A stretch of DNA of 5,026 bases from assembly GCA_021788795.1 (NCBI GenBank), contig JAJYKG010000171.1:1-5026 (forward strand), written 5' to 3'. Source of the stretch: Thermoplasmata archaeon. GTDB taxonomy: Archaea; Thermoplasmatota; Thermoplasmata; RBG-16-68-12. A program made the position numbers and the translations under genes. This document shows positions 1 to 4,631 of the stretch, one piece after another; the first letter of the stretch is position 1, and every line of letters begins with the position of its first letter. The notes under the pieces are model-generated. The model did not search any database. It had not been told where the DNA came from and worked only from the letters and a program-made list of their open reading frames with translations.

Positions 1-588
1 GCGCTCTGGGACCAGGTGCCCCTGGCCGAGACGATGAGGGCCCTCGAGAAACTCGAGCGGGATGGGAAGATCCGTCACATCGGGGTGAGCAACTTCGCGG
101 TTCGCGACCTCGAGGAGGCGCGGGCCGCCCTCTCCCGCGCAGACATCGTCTCCGACCAGGTCCAGTACAGCCTCCTCCACCGCGAGCCCGAGGTGGACCT
201 GCTGCCCTACTGCGCCCGGGAGGGCATCGGCATCCTCGCCTGGAGCCCGATCGCGAAGGGGATCCTGGCGGGCACCTACTCGGCCTCCCGTCGGCCGAAG
301 GACCGCATCCGCTCCGACGAGGCGCTGTTCAAGCCCTCGAACCTGCGGGCGGCGACGCCCCTGCTCGCCGCGCTGCGGCGCTCCGGGAAGGTCCATGGGA
401 AGACGCCCGCCCAGGTCGCGCTGCGATGGCTCGCGGACCATCCCGGGGTCGTCCCGATCCCCGGGGTCAAGCGGCCGGCCCAGGCGGAGGAAAATGCCGG
501 GGCCGCCGGGTGGTCCCTGAGCCGCGCGGAACGCGCGGCCCTGGACCGGGCCTCGGCGGCGGTGCTCGGCCGGCTGGACACGTTCTGA
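1..588 (+). CDS. Aldo/keto reductase, C-terminal part (5' end outside window)
   Basis: This is the C-terminal 195 residues of an NAD(P)H-dependent aldo/keto reductase, a soluble (beta/alpha)8-barrel enzyme that reduces aldehydes or ketones. The frame is open from base 1, so the true start and the N-terminal part with the catalytic Asp, Tyr and Lys lie outside the window. The GTG at 16 is internal. Visible family motifs are GKIRHIGVSNF (bases 67-99), a QVQYSLLHRE segment, then GIGILAWSPIAKGIL, and near the C-terminus PAQVALRWL followed by VVPIPGVKRPAQAEENAGA, the cofactor-phosphate-binding region of the family. The stop TGA is at 586-588. It converges with the cupredoxin gene and only 3 bases separate the two stops, so they probably overlap in their 3' transcripts. 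Family members are usually about 310-330 aa, so roughly 60% is present. The family is certain; the substrate cannot be told. Confidence 0.93.
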   Translation, partial: ALWDQVPLAETMRALEKLERDGKIRHIGVSNFAVRDLEEARAALSRADIVSDQVQYSLLHREPEVDLLPYCAREGIGILAWSPIAKGILAGTYSASRRPKDRIRSDEALFKPSNLRAATPLLAALRRSGKVHGKTPAQVALRWLADHPGVVPIPGVKRPAQAEENAGAAGWSLSRAERAALDRASAAVLGRLDTF

Positions 589-591
589 GGC

Positions 592-1533
592 TCAGCCCTG
601 CGGCGGCGACGGCGGGTTCACCGGTGGCTGCACCGGAGGCGACCTCGGCTTCCGGCGGATGACGATCGCCGCGATGATCGCGATGATGACGATCACCACG
701 ATGGCCACCGCGTAGGTCGTGTAGTCCGGGGGTGAGCTCGGCGGCGGTGCGGAGGACGCGACGTCGATCGTGCCGCCCATCACTGAGGGCCCGTGGATGC
801 CGCACGCGTAGGTGAAGTTCCCCGCCTGGCTCGCCACGAAGCTGAAGCGGACCGCGTGGGTGCCGTTGAAGACCGGGGAGACCGTGTTGCCCGAGGTCGA
901 GTTGGTCCGGGCGAAGTCCACGTAGAAGGTGTGGTCGATCCCGTCCGCAGAGAACAGGTCGACCGTGACCGTCTGCCCCTCCTTCACGCTGAGTGTCGGC
1001 CCGGGCTGCGTGATCGAGCTGGCCGTGAGGCCCCAGCCGTGGGTCGTCCCGGCGCTCCCCCAGAGCGTATAGGTGGGCGCGGGCATGACGACGAGCTCGC
1101 CCCACATCGTGCCCGGGTGGATGCTGCACCGGTACGTGTAGGTGCCCGGGGCCTGGGACACGGTGAAGTTGTACCAGACCGGCCCGGTCGTCGAGTTGAA
1201 CGGGGTCGAGATGGGCTCCCCCGAGTCGGCGACGGAGTTGTTGTTGAGGTCGAGGAACCAGGTGTGCGTCACGCCGTCGGCGCTGTGCAGGTGCAGGTCG
1301 AGCTGCTCCCCCGTCGTCACGACGAGGGTCGGGCCCGGCGTGCTGGTGCTCGCGGCCGTGAGGCCCCAGCCGTGGACCGCGTCCCCGTACAGGGCGTAGG
1401 GCCAAGCCGGGGTCGTGCTGGCCGTCGCCGAGACCGTCCCCGTGCTCGTCACCGTGGGCGGTGCGGCCGCCGCGAACGCCGCGCCCGCCAGCAAGACCGC
1501 CAGCAGGACGGTTCCGTAGAGAATGGACTTCAT
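592..1533 (-). CDS. Secreted, membrane-anchored protein with two tandem cupredoxin domains
   Basis: A 313-aa protein that probably carries electrons or binds copper on the outer face of the membrane. Residues 1-24 are a signal peptide (Lys, hydrophobic run, Ala-rich end). Domain 1 (about 45-150) and domain 2 (about 153-258) are an internal duplication sharing HGWGLTA, PGPTL, SADG(V/I) and a Cys-x2-His pattern. Type 1 copper ligands are complete in both: His90, Cys136, His139, Met143, and His201, Cys244, His247, Met252. Domain 2 has plastocyanin-like spacing (C-x2-H-x4-M); domain 1 is one residue shorter (C-x2-H-x3-M). Residues 274-292 form one transmembrane helix followed by Arg-Arg-Lys and a Pro-rich cytosolic tail. 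Six N-x-S/T sequons (98, 113, 122, 211, 223, 239) suit an archaeal surface glycoprotein. A short SD-like AGGGA lies just upstream of the ATG and a TATA-like box about 52 bases upstream. The redox partner is unknown. Confidence 0.93.
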   Translation of the reverse strand: MKSILYGTVLLAVLLAGAAFAAAAPPTVTSTGTVSATASTTPAWPYALYGDAVHGWGLTAASTSTPGPTLVVTTGEQLDLHLHSADGVTHTWFLDLNNNSVADSGEPISTPFNSTTGPVWYNFTVSQAPGTYTYRCSIHPGTMWGELVVMPAPTYTLWGSAGTTHGWGLTASSITQPGPTLSVKEGQTVTVDLFSADGIDHTFYVDFARTNSTSGNTVSPVFNGTHAVRFSFVASQAGNFTYACGIHGPSVMGGTIDVASSAPPPSSPPDYTTYAVAIVVIVIIAIIAAIVIRRKPRSPPVQPPVNPPSPPQG

Positions 1534-1580
1534 GGGATTCCCTTCGTGCCTGTTTTCGGTCAGCCCAAGAACGCCCTCTC

Positions 1581-1589
1581 CTTAAACGT
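1581..1589 (-). promoter_or_regulatory. Candidate TATA box of the cupredoxin gene
   Basis: On the minus strand this reads CGTTTAAG, an AT-rich island in GC-rich surroundings. Its centre is about 52 bases before the cupredoxin ATG, which would give a start of transcription near 1560 and a leader of about 25-30 nt. That leader contains the weak AGGGA motif. The element lies between the tRNA 3' end (1618) and the cupredoxin start, so it would give the cupredoxin its own promoter. No promoter assay or alignment supports it; it is judged by position and composition only. Confidence 0.45.
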
Positions 1590-1617
1590 TCGCCGTAGCG
1601 TGGGACAGGCCTCGAAG

Positions 1618-1736
1618 TGCGGGGGATGGGATTTTCCGCCCCGCGCTGCATCGGGGCGCGGGACCTTTGAACCCATGGACCCCTGTGGGACGGGATTTTA
1701 AGTCCCGCGCCGTTGTCCTAGCTTGGCTACCCCCGC
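1618..1736 (-). tRNA. tRNA-Leu (anticodon UAA), interrupted by a 34-nt intron in the T-loop
   Basis: Read on the minus strand from 1736. The acceptor stem is GCGGGGG (1736-1730) paired perfectly with CCCCCGC (1625-1619), and the discriminator A is at 1618. The 3-bp D-stem is GCC/GGC with a GG in the loop. The anticodon stem CGGGA/TCCCG (5 bp) encloses the loop CTTAAAA, so the anticodon is TAA (Leu, UUA codons). A 14-nt variable region can form TCCC/GGGG, as expected for a class II tRNA. The T-stem is ATGGG (1676-1672) with CCCAT (1630-1626). Between these halves the T-loop is far too long. Removing 1632-1665 restores TTCAAAT, a standard 7-nt T-loop, and leaves a mature tRNA of 85 nt, normal for tRNA-Leu. 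CCA is not encoded. A TATA box sits about 24 bases upstream. All helices close, so the identity is firm; the intron is annotated separately. Confidence 0.92.
1632..1665 (-). other. Archaeal-type tRNA intron in the T-loop (between nucleotides 59 and 60)
   Basis: A 34-nt intervening sequence that folds as a relaxed bulge-helix-bulge. The outer helix is the T-stem ATGGG/CCCAT. The central helix is exon TTCA (54-57) against intron GGAA: three Watson-Crick pairs plus an A-G mismatch. The 5' bulge is AA|G and the 3' bulge AA|T. The inner helix is GTCCCGC (1664-1658) with GCGGGGC (1644-1638), seven pairs including one G-U. Cutting after the second base of each 3-nt bulge gives the exact T-loop TTCAAAT. 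The A runs on both sides mean a few neighbouring cut pairs would give the same product, so 59/60 is the register preferred by bulge geometry. Non-canonical introns in the T-arm are known mainly from Thermoproteales and require a tRNA-splicing endonuclease that tolerates relaxed motifs. Confidence 0.85.
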
Positions 1737-1755
1737 GGCCGACGCATCGGGGGTA

Positions 1756-1765
1756 CAATATAATG
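1756..1765 (-). promoter_or_regulatory. TATA box of the tRNA-Leu gene
   Basis: The minus strand reads CATTATATTG here, with TTATAT at 1763-1758, centred about 24 bases before the tRNA 5' end at 1736. The upstream purine-rich AAAGG is compatible with a BRE. Strength, spacing and the contrast with flanking GC-rich DNA fit a standard archaeal box A serving the tRNA gene. Confidence 0.75.
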
Positions 1766-1857
1766 CCTTTGGGGTGACCGCGGCGCCCGCATCCTGGCCT
1801 GCGGTCGTCCCCCTTGGGTGGCAGCCTCCGGGGCGGGAGGACGCCGAGCCGCGAGCC
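1766..1857. other. Divergent intergenic region between tRNA-Leu and the SDR gene
   Basis: The 151 bases between the tRNA 5' end and the SDR ATG hold two oppositely directed TATA boxes, one at each edge. The GC-rich middle (1766-1857) shows no motif I can support. It stays open in the SDR frame, but that extension has no family similarity and would run into the tRNA gene. Confidence 0.5.
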
Positions 1858-1864
1858 TTTATTA
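1858..1864 (+). promoter_or_regulatory. TATA box of the SDR gene
   Basis: TTTATTA stands out in GC-rich sequence, with its centre about 27 bases before the ATG at 1888. This is the expected archaeal distance from box A to the transcription start, so the mRNA would begin at or a few bases before that ATG and be leaderless. It argues against the ATG at 1864, which overlaps the box itself. Confidence 0.7.
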
Positions 1865-1887
1865 TGCGCGGCACGGGTGTCCCGCCC

Positions 1888-2652
1888 ATGGGGCGGCTCG
1901 GGGGAAGGACCGCGATCGTGACGGGCGGGAGCGGCGGGATTGGCCGGGCCACCGCGCTCGAGCTCGCACGGGAAGGGGCGGACGTCGCCGTCCAGTACCG
2001 CGACGGGAGGGACCGCGCCGAGGCGGCCGCAGCGGCCATCACGGCGCTGGGCCGGAAGGGCCTCGCCCTCACCGCGGACGTCTCCGATCCGGACGCGTGC
2101 CGGCGGCTGGTGGAGGACGCCACCCGGGCGCTCGGCTCGATCGACGTCCTCGTCTCCATGGCGGGCTACCCGTTCCGCCGGGAGGAGTGGTTCAAGGACT
2201 TCACCCTCCTTTCCCCCGAGGAGGCTCGTCATCCGTTGGAGGTGGACCTCCTCGGTTCGGTCTTCATGGCCCAGGCCGTGCTCCCCGGGATGGTGCGCGC
2301 GGGCCGCGGGGCGATCGTCCTGACGAGTTCGACGCCCGCCCTCACGGGCGACACGGTCGGCATCCCGTTCCTCGTGGCCAAGGCGGGCCTTCTCGCCCTC
2401 GCGCGGTCGCTGTCCCAGATCTATGGGCCCCGGGGGATTCGCGTGAACGCGCTCGCCCTGGGGAGCATCGACTCGGAGGCCATGGCCGCCCTCCGGCCGG
2501 AGGAGAAGCGGGCCCTCGCGGAGGAGCCCGCCCTCAAGCGCTGGGGTCGTCCGGAGGAGGTCGCGCGAACGGTCGCCTTCCTGGCCTCGGACGATGCCTC
2601 GTACATCACCGGGCAGACGATCGTGGTGGACGGCGGCTACGCCCTCCGCTGA
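1888..2652 (+). CDS. Short-chain dehydrogenase/reductase (FabG-like) with Phe in place of catalytic Tyr
   Basis: A 254-aa soluble Rossmann-fold oxidoreductase of the classical SDR family. TGGSGGIG (12-19) is the dinucleotide-binding TGxxxGxG motif. Arg38 after the second strand (QYR) suggests NADP(H). The usual NNAG motif is SMAG (90-93). The tetrad is unusual: the Ser is present (SS at 147-148) and the Lys is present (165), but the Tyr of YxxxK is Phe161, exactly 13 residues after Ser148, and the helix alpha-4 Asn appears to be Asp120. The C-terminal PRGIRVNALALGSI and ASDDASYITGQTIVVDGGYAL segments are typical. The ATG at 1888 gives the usual family length, places Gly-Arg-Thr-Ala just before the first strand, and suits a leaderless message. 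It stops 9 bases before the converging zinc-ribbon gene. Substrate and activity cannot be inferred. Confidence 0.93.
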   Translation: MGRLGGRTAIVTGGSGGIGRATALELAREGADVAVQYRDGRDRAEAAAAAITALGRKGLALTADVSDPDACRRLVEDATRALGSIDVLVSMAGYPFRREEWFKDFTLLSPEEARHPLEVDLLGSVFMAQAVLPGMVRAGRGAIVLTSSTPALTGDTVGIPFLVAKAGLLALARSLSQIYGPRGIRVNALALGSIDSEAMAALRPEEKRALAEEPALKRWGRPEEVARTVAFLASDDASYITGQTIVVDGGYALR

Positions 2653-2661
2653 GCGCGTGCG

Positions 2662-2913
2662 TCAGCGCGCCGCGGCGCCCGAGCCCTCGAGGGCGTACGT
2701 CATCTGCTCGTTGCACCCGTGGCACGTGACGACGAGCTTCGGCCCCTCCGCGCGGTACTGCTCGCGCACGATCCAGTGGCAGCGGCCGCACCGCGAGACG
2801 AGGCGCACCTCTTCCTGGTGCCCCTGGACCCGGAGGAAGAGGCCCTCGTCCGTCGATCGCCAGCCCTTCACGACCAAGCCCAGAGATTCCCCGATGGGGA
2901 CGTCGCGGACCAT
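2662..2913 (-). CDS. Small protein with two CxxC pairs (zinc-ribbon-like), unknown function
   Basis: An 83-aa soluble protein. Two cysteine pairs, Cys42-x2-Cys45 and Cys64-x2-Cys67, are separated by 18 residues rich in beta-forming residues, the layout of a small zinc ribbon. His46 follows the first pair. The N-terminal 40 residues hold hydrophobic/charged alternation without a clear motif, and the last residues are Gly/Ala-rich. The ATG start is well supported: GGAGG on the minus strand (2925-2921) lies 7 bases upstream. The gene begins 37 bases after the DUF488 stop on the same strand and probably shares its transcript. No known family is recognised; nucleic-acid binding or protein interaction are only possibilities. 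Confidence 0.7.
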   Translation of the reverse strand: MVRDVPIGESLGLVVKGWRSTDEGLFLRVQGHQEEVRLVSRCGRCHWIVREQYRAEGPKLVVTCHGCNEQMTYALEGSGAAAR

Positions 2914-2920
2914 GCCCCTG

Positions 2921-2925
2921 CCTCC
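2921..2925 (-). promoter_or_regulatory. Shine-Dalgarno site GGAGG
   Basis: GGAGG on the minus strand, 7 bases before the ATG of the 83-aa zinc-ribbon protein. It is the clearest SD site in the window. It fits translation of an internal gene in a polycistronic message, in contrast to the apparently leaderless SDR gene. Confidence 0.65.
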
Positions 2926-2950
2926 GCGGCAGGAGATGCCCGCCGACGGC

Positions 2951-3496
2951 TTACGCTTTGCCCCGCGCCGCGGGATACGTGACGCGGCCGGACCGGACCT
3001 TCGCGAAGGGTGTGAGCGCGTGGTCCCGGGCCGAGCCCGGGCCGAGGATGTGGACCACCCGGACGCCCCGCACGAGGAGCGCGTCGGACAGGAGGCCGCG
3101 GTGGCACCGCCAGGGGACCGCCTCGGCGCACATGATCGCGGTGCGGCGTTGCTTCGCGAGGGCGATCAGCCGGTCCAGGGCGGTTCCGAACTCGGGAGTC
3201 TCCATGTAGTCTGCGTAGCCGCGGAAGCTTGCGTTCCGCCATCCCGCGTTCGCGGAGTCGGGCCGGGCCTTGCGGTAGCCTCCGAGGTCTTTGAGGTGCT
3301 CGTAGCTCATGCCCGCTCGCGACAGGCTCTCGGCGAGGGCCTCCCGGTTCGTCCACGGGACGCGGGCGGACGCGGGAAAGTGCCGCACGTCCGCCAGGAG
3401 TTCGATGCGGTGCTCCCGCAGGAGGGCGAGGAACTCGTCGAACGTGCGCGTGGAGTGGCCGACCGTCCAGACCGTGGCCTCGGCGGGGACGAGCAC
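2951..3496 (-). CDS. DUF488 family protein
   Basis: A 181-aa cytosolic protein of the DUF488 family, widespread in bacteria and archaea and of unknown biochemical role. Signature segments are all present: TVGHSTR (11-17), DVRHFP (36-41), the GGYR motif (72-75), FRGYADYM (91-98) and the strongly conserved MCAEAVPWRCHR (122-133), with Cys123, Glu125, Cys131 and His132 as likely functional residues. Length is typical for the family. The start is a GTG at 3496-3494, preceded by GAGGGGATCC as a weak ribosome site; this start places the first beta-strand about 8 residues in, as in relatives. The gene follows the membrane/zinc-ribbon gene by 47 bases with no TATA-like element between them, and precedes the four-cysteine gene by 37 bases, so it is probably the middle gene of a three-gene transcript. 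Confidence 0.95.
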   Translation of the reverse strand: MLVPAEATVWTVGHSTRTFDEFLALLREHRIELLADVRHFPASARVPWTNREALAESLSRAGMSYEHLKDLGGYRKARPDSANAGWRNASFRGYADYMETPEFGTALDRLIALAKQRRTAIMCAEAVPWRCHRGLLSDALLVRGVRVVHILGPGSARDHALTPFAKVRSGRVTYPAARGKA

Positions 3497-3543
3497 GGGA
3501 TCCCCTCAGGCATCGGCCCGCGGCGCCTTGAACGTGGCGGGGC

Positions 3544-3879
3544 TCAACGGTACGCCTGGCATCGCCCGCAGTACCAGCGGCCATACTGAGCGACCCACGT
3601 CAGAGGGGTGCCGCAGACGTAGCAGGAGGGCTGCTGGTAGGCGCCGGGGGCGGCCGGCTGGCCCGCCGCGGGAGGCTGTCCCGCGTAGGTCTGCGGGGGC
3701 GCGCCATAGGCGGGCTGCGGGTAGTAGTACGCGGGCGTCGCCGGACTCGTCGCGGCCAGGACGATCCCGATGATGAGGAGGACGAGTCCGAGGCCGCACA
3801 CGGGCGCGAGGAAGAAACCGAACACCATGCACACGACGCCGAGGACGATGAGCAGGATGCCGAGCTCGTGGTTCTGCAT
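3544..3879 (-). CDS. Two-helix membrane protein with Pro/Gln/Tyr-rich linker and C-terminal zinc ribbon
   Basis: A 111-aa protein in three parts. Residues 6-25 and 28-44 are two hydrophobic helices joined by a very short turn, forming a membrane hairpin. Residues 45-84 are a low-complexity linker rich in Pro, Ala, Gln and Tyr. Residues 85-111 hold Cys86-x2-Cys89 and Cys104-x2-Cys107, a compact zinc ribbon with an aromatic core between the pairs. With the hairpin topology both ends should be on the same face, most likely the cytosol. The ATG at 3879-3877 has GGTGG just upstream and a TATA box about 35 bases upstream. This hairpin-linker-ribbon plan recurs in archaeal hypothetical proteins, but the function is unknown. 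It appears to be the first gene of a transcript continuing into DUF488. Confidence 0.85.
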   Translation of the reverse strand: MQNHELGILLIVLGVVCMVFGFFLAPVCGLGLVLLIIGIVLAATSPATPAYYYPQPAYGAPPQTYAGQPPAAGQPAAPGAYQQPSCYVCGTPLTWVAQYGRWYCGRCQAYR

Positions 3880-3910
3880 GGACCACCCGCGGCGGCATCG
3901 GCCGGGGGCG

Positions 3911-3919
3911 ATAAAAAGG
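3911..3919 (-). promoter_or_regulatory. TATA box for the membrane/zinc-ribbon gene
   Basis: The minus strand reads CTTTTTATC, a clear box A in the 58-base gap after the six-cysteine gene. Its centre is about 35 bases before the ATG at 3879, predicting a leader of roughly 10 nt that could include the GGTGG motif. It would drive the hairpin protein, DUF488 and the four-cysteine protein together. Confidence 0.65.
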
Positions 3920-3937
3920 TGAGGAGGGGCCGCCCGC

Positions 3938-4174
3938 CTACACGACGTTCACGGGGCGGCCGGCCGACCCGAGGAGCGAGCGGCCGCAGGTGCAGACCTT
4001 GCTGGACCCGCATCCGATGCAGAAGAACTCCTGCTTCTCCGGGTCGAAGGCCACGGGCATCCCACACCCGCAGGCGCGGGGGGTCGGCGCGCGCGAGGCA
4101 TGCACCGCGCGGCGGCGGACGGCCTGCGCGTCCGGGTTCGGGAGGTTCTCCGACGTGTTGGCGTCGTTCGTCAT
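3938..4174 (-). CDS. Six-cysteine small protein (CxC, CxxC, CxC), unknown function
   Basis: A 78-aa protein with no hydrophobic segment. The first 33 residues are polar and probably flexible. The core has three cysteine pairs in CGCG (Cys35, Cys37), CIGCG (Cys52, Cys55) and CTCG (Cys61, Cys63), each followed by Gly. This suggests one or two zinc sites or another metal centre. A GTG at 4183-4181 would add three residues, but the ATG at 4174 is preferred because GGTGGTC lies a few bases upstream as a plausible ribosome site overlapping that GTG. The stop is TAG at 3940-3938. The next gene downstream has its own TATA box, so this gene may be transcribed alone. I recognise no family; the cysteine pattern is the only functional hint. 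Confidence 0.75.
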   Translation of the reverse strand: MTNDANTSENLPNPDAQAVRRRAVHASRAPTPRACGCGMPVAFDPEKQEFFCIGCGSSKVCTCGRSLLGSAGRPVNVV

Positions 4175-4219
4175 GGAGACCACCGGTCTTGGATGACCAT
4201 GTTCTCATTGTCCTTGGCT

Positions 4220-4245
4220 ACTAGAAAAGGCTGTCTCCATATGCT
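4220..4245 (-). promoter_or_regulatory. AT-rich candidate promoter region for the six-cysteine gene
   Basis: Two AT-rich stretches lie upstream of the ATG at 4174: CCTTTTCTAG, about 50 bases upstream, and CTTAAGCATATG, about 65 bases upstream. Either could act as box A and would give a leader of roughly 25-40 nt. Neither is a strong match, so I mark the region rather than one site. Confidence 0.35.
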
Positions 4246-4301
4246 TAAGGGGTAGGAGGGAAGGCCCGCGGTATTCTGTCGCCTGCCTCGGCGTGACGCG
4301 C

Positions 4302-4628
4302 CTAGGCCTTGCGGACCTCGTCGAAGAAGTACTCCTCCGGCCCGTGCGCCTTCCCCGAGCGGGCCTCGACCTCCCGGGAGCGCAGCTCGATGCGGCGGAT
4401 CTTGCCGCTGATCATCTTCGGCAGCTCGGAGACGAACTCGAGGATCCTCGGCGCGTTGTACGGCGTGAGGTCGGCGCGCGTGAGCTGGGAGAGGTCGTCC
4501 GCGAGGGCGCGGGACGGCGCGTACCCCGGGCGCAGGACGACGAACGCCTTCACGAGGTTCCCGCGGATCGCGTGCGGGCTGCCGACGACCGCCGCCTCGG
4601 CCCCGGCGGGGTGCTCGAGGAGCGCGCG
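4302..4628 (-). pseudogene. AMP-forming acyl-CoA synthetase remnant (C-terminal subdomain only)
   Basis: About 109 residues match the C-terminal mobile subdomain of AMP-forming acyl-CoA synthetases (acetyl/medium-chain type). Family segments are ALLEHPAGAEAAVVGSP, then KAFVVLRPGY, LTPYNAPRILEFVSELPK and SGKIRRIELR; the Lys in SGK is the conserved lysine needed for adenylate formation. The tail GPEEYFFDEVRKA ends at a TAG. The large N-terminal domain (about 400 residues in relatives, with the AMP-binding P-loop-like motif) is absent: recognisable homology begins near 4628, and upstream the same frame reaches a TGA at 4652-4650 after a few unrelated residues. No upstream portion appears in the other minus frames up to the window end. 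As it stands it cannot be an active ligase. It is either a 5'-deleted pseudogene, a gene split by an insertion, or cut by an assembly error. Confidence 0.88.
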
Positions 4629-4631
4629 CAT

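Noticed and set aside
467..1651. Long minus-strand frame overlapping the cupredoxin gene
   Set aside because: It is the same strand shifted by one frame, His/Arg/Gly/Pro-rich, and extends into both the aldo/keto reductase gene and the tRNA. The cupredoxin frame explains the region.
1638..1664. Strong hairpin considered as a transcription terminator or free-standing repeat
   Set aside because: It has no T run after it, and its arms coincide with the inner helix of the tRNA intron, which explains it fully.
793..1701. Long open frame on the + strand opposite the cupredoxin gene
   Set aside because: Its product is Arg/Gly/Val-rich with no family motif and lies antisense to a gene with signal peptide, copper ligands and anchor. 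It also runs through the tRNA gene. GC-rich codon bias explains the openness.
1618..1736. Anticodon-loop (37/38) intron for the tRNA
   Set aside because: The anticodon arm closes perfectly with a 7-nt loop and needs no excision. The excess sequence lies entirely within the T-loop.
1723..1887. Upstream extension of the SDR reading frame
   Set aside because: The added residues have no SDR similarity, would overlap the tRNA 5' end and promoter, and would start upstream of the SDR TATA box. The ATG at 1888 gives the normal family length.
1582..2232. Open minus-strand frame across tRNA and SDR start
   Set aside because: It covers a structural RNA gene and the antisense of a well-supported SDR gene, and its translation has only low-complexity Arg/Pro/Gly content.
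2594..3589. Long + strand frame opposite the DUF488 and zinc-ribbon genes
   Set aside because: No recognisable motif; it is antisense to DUF488, whose conserved motifs fix the real strand and frame.
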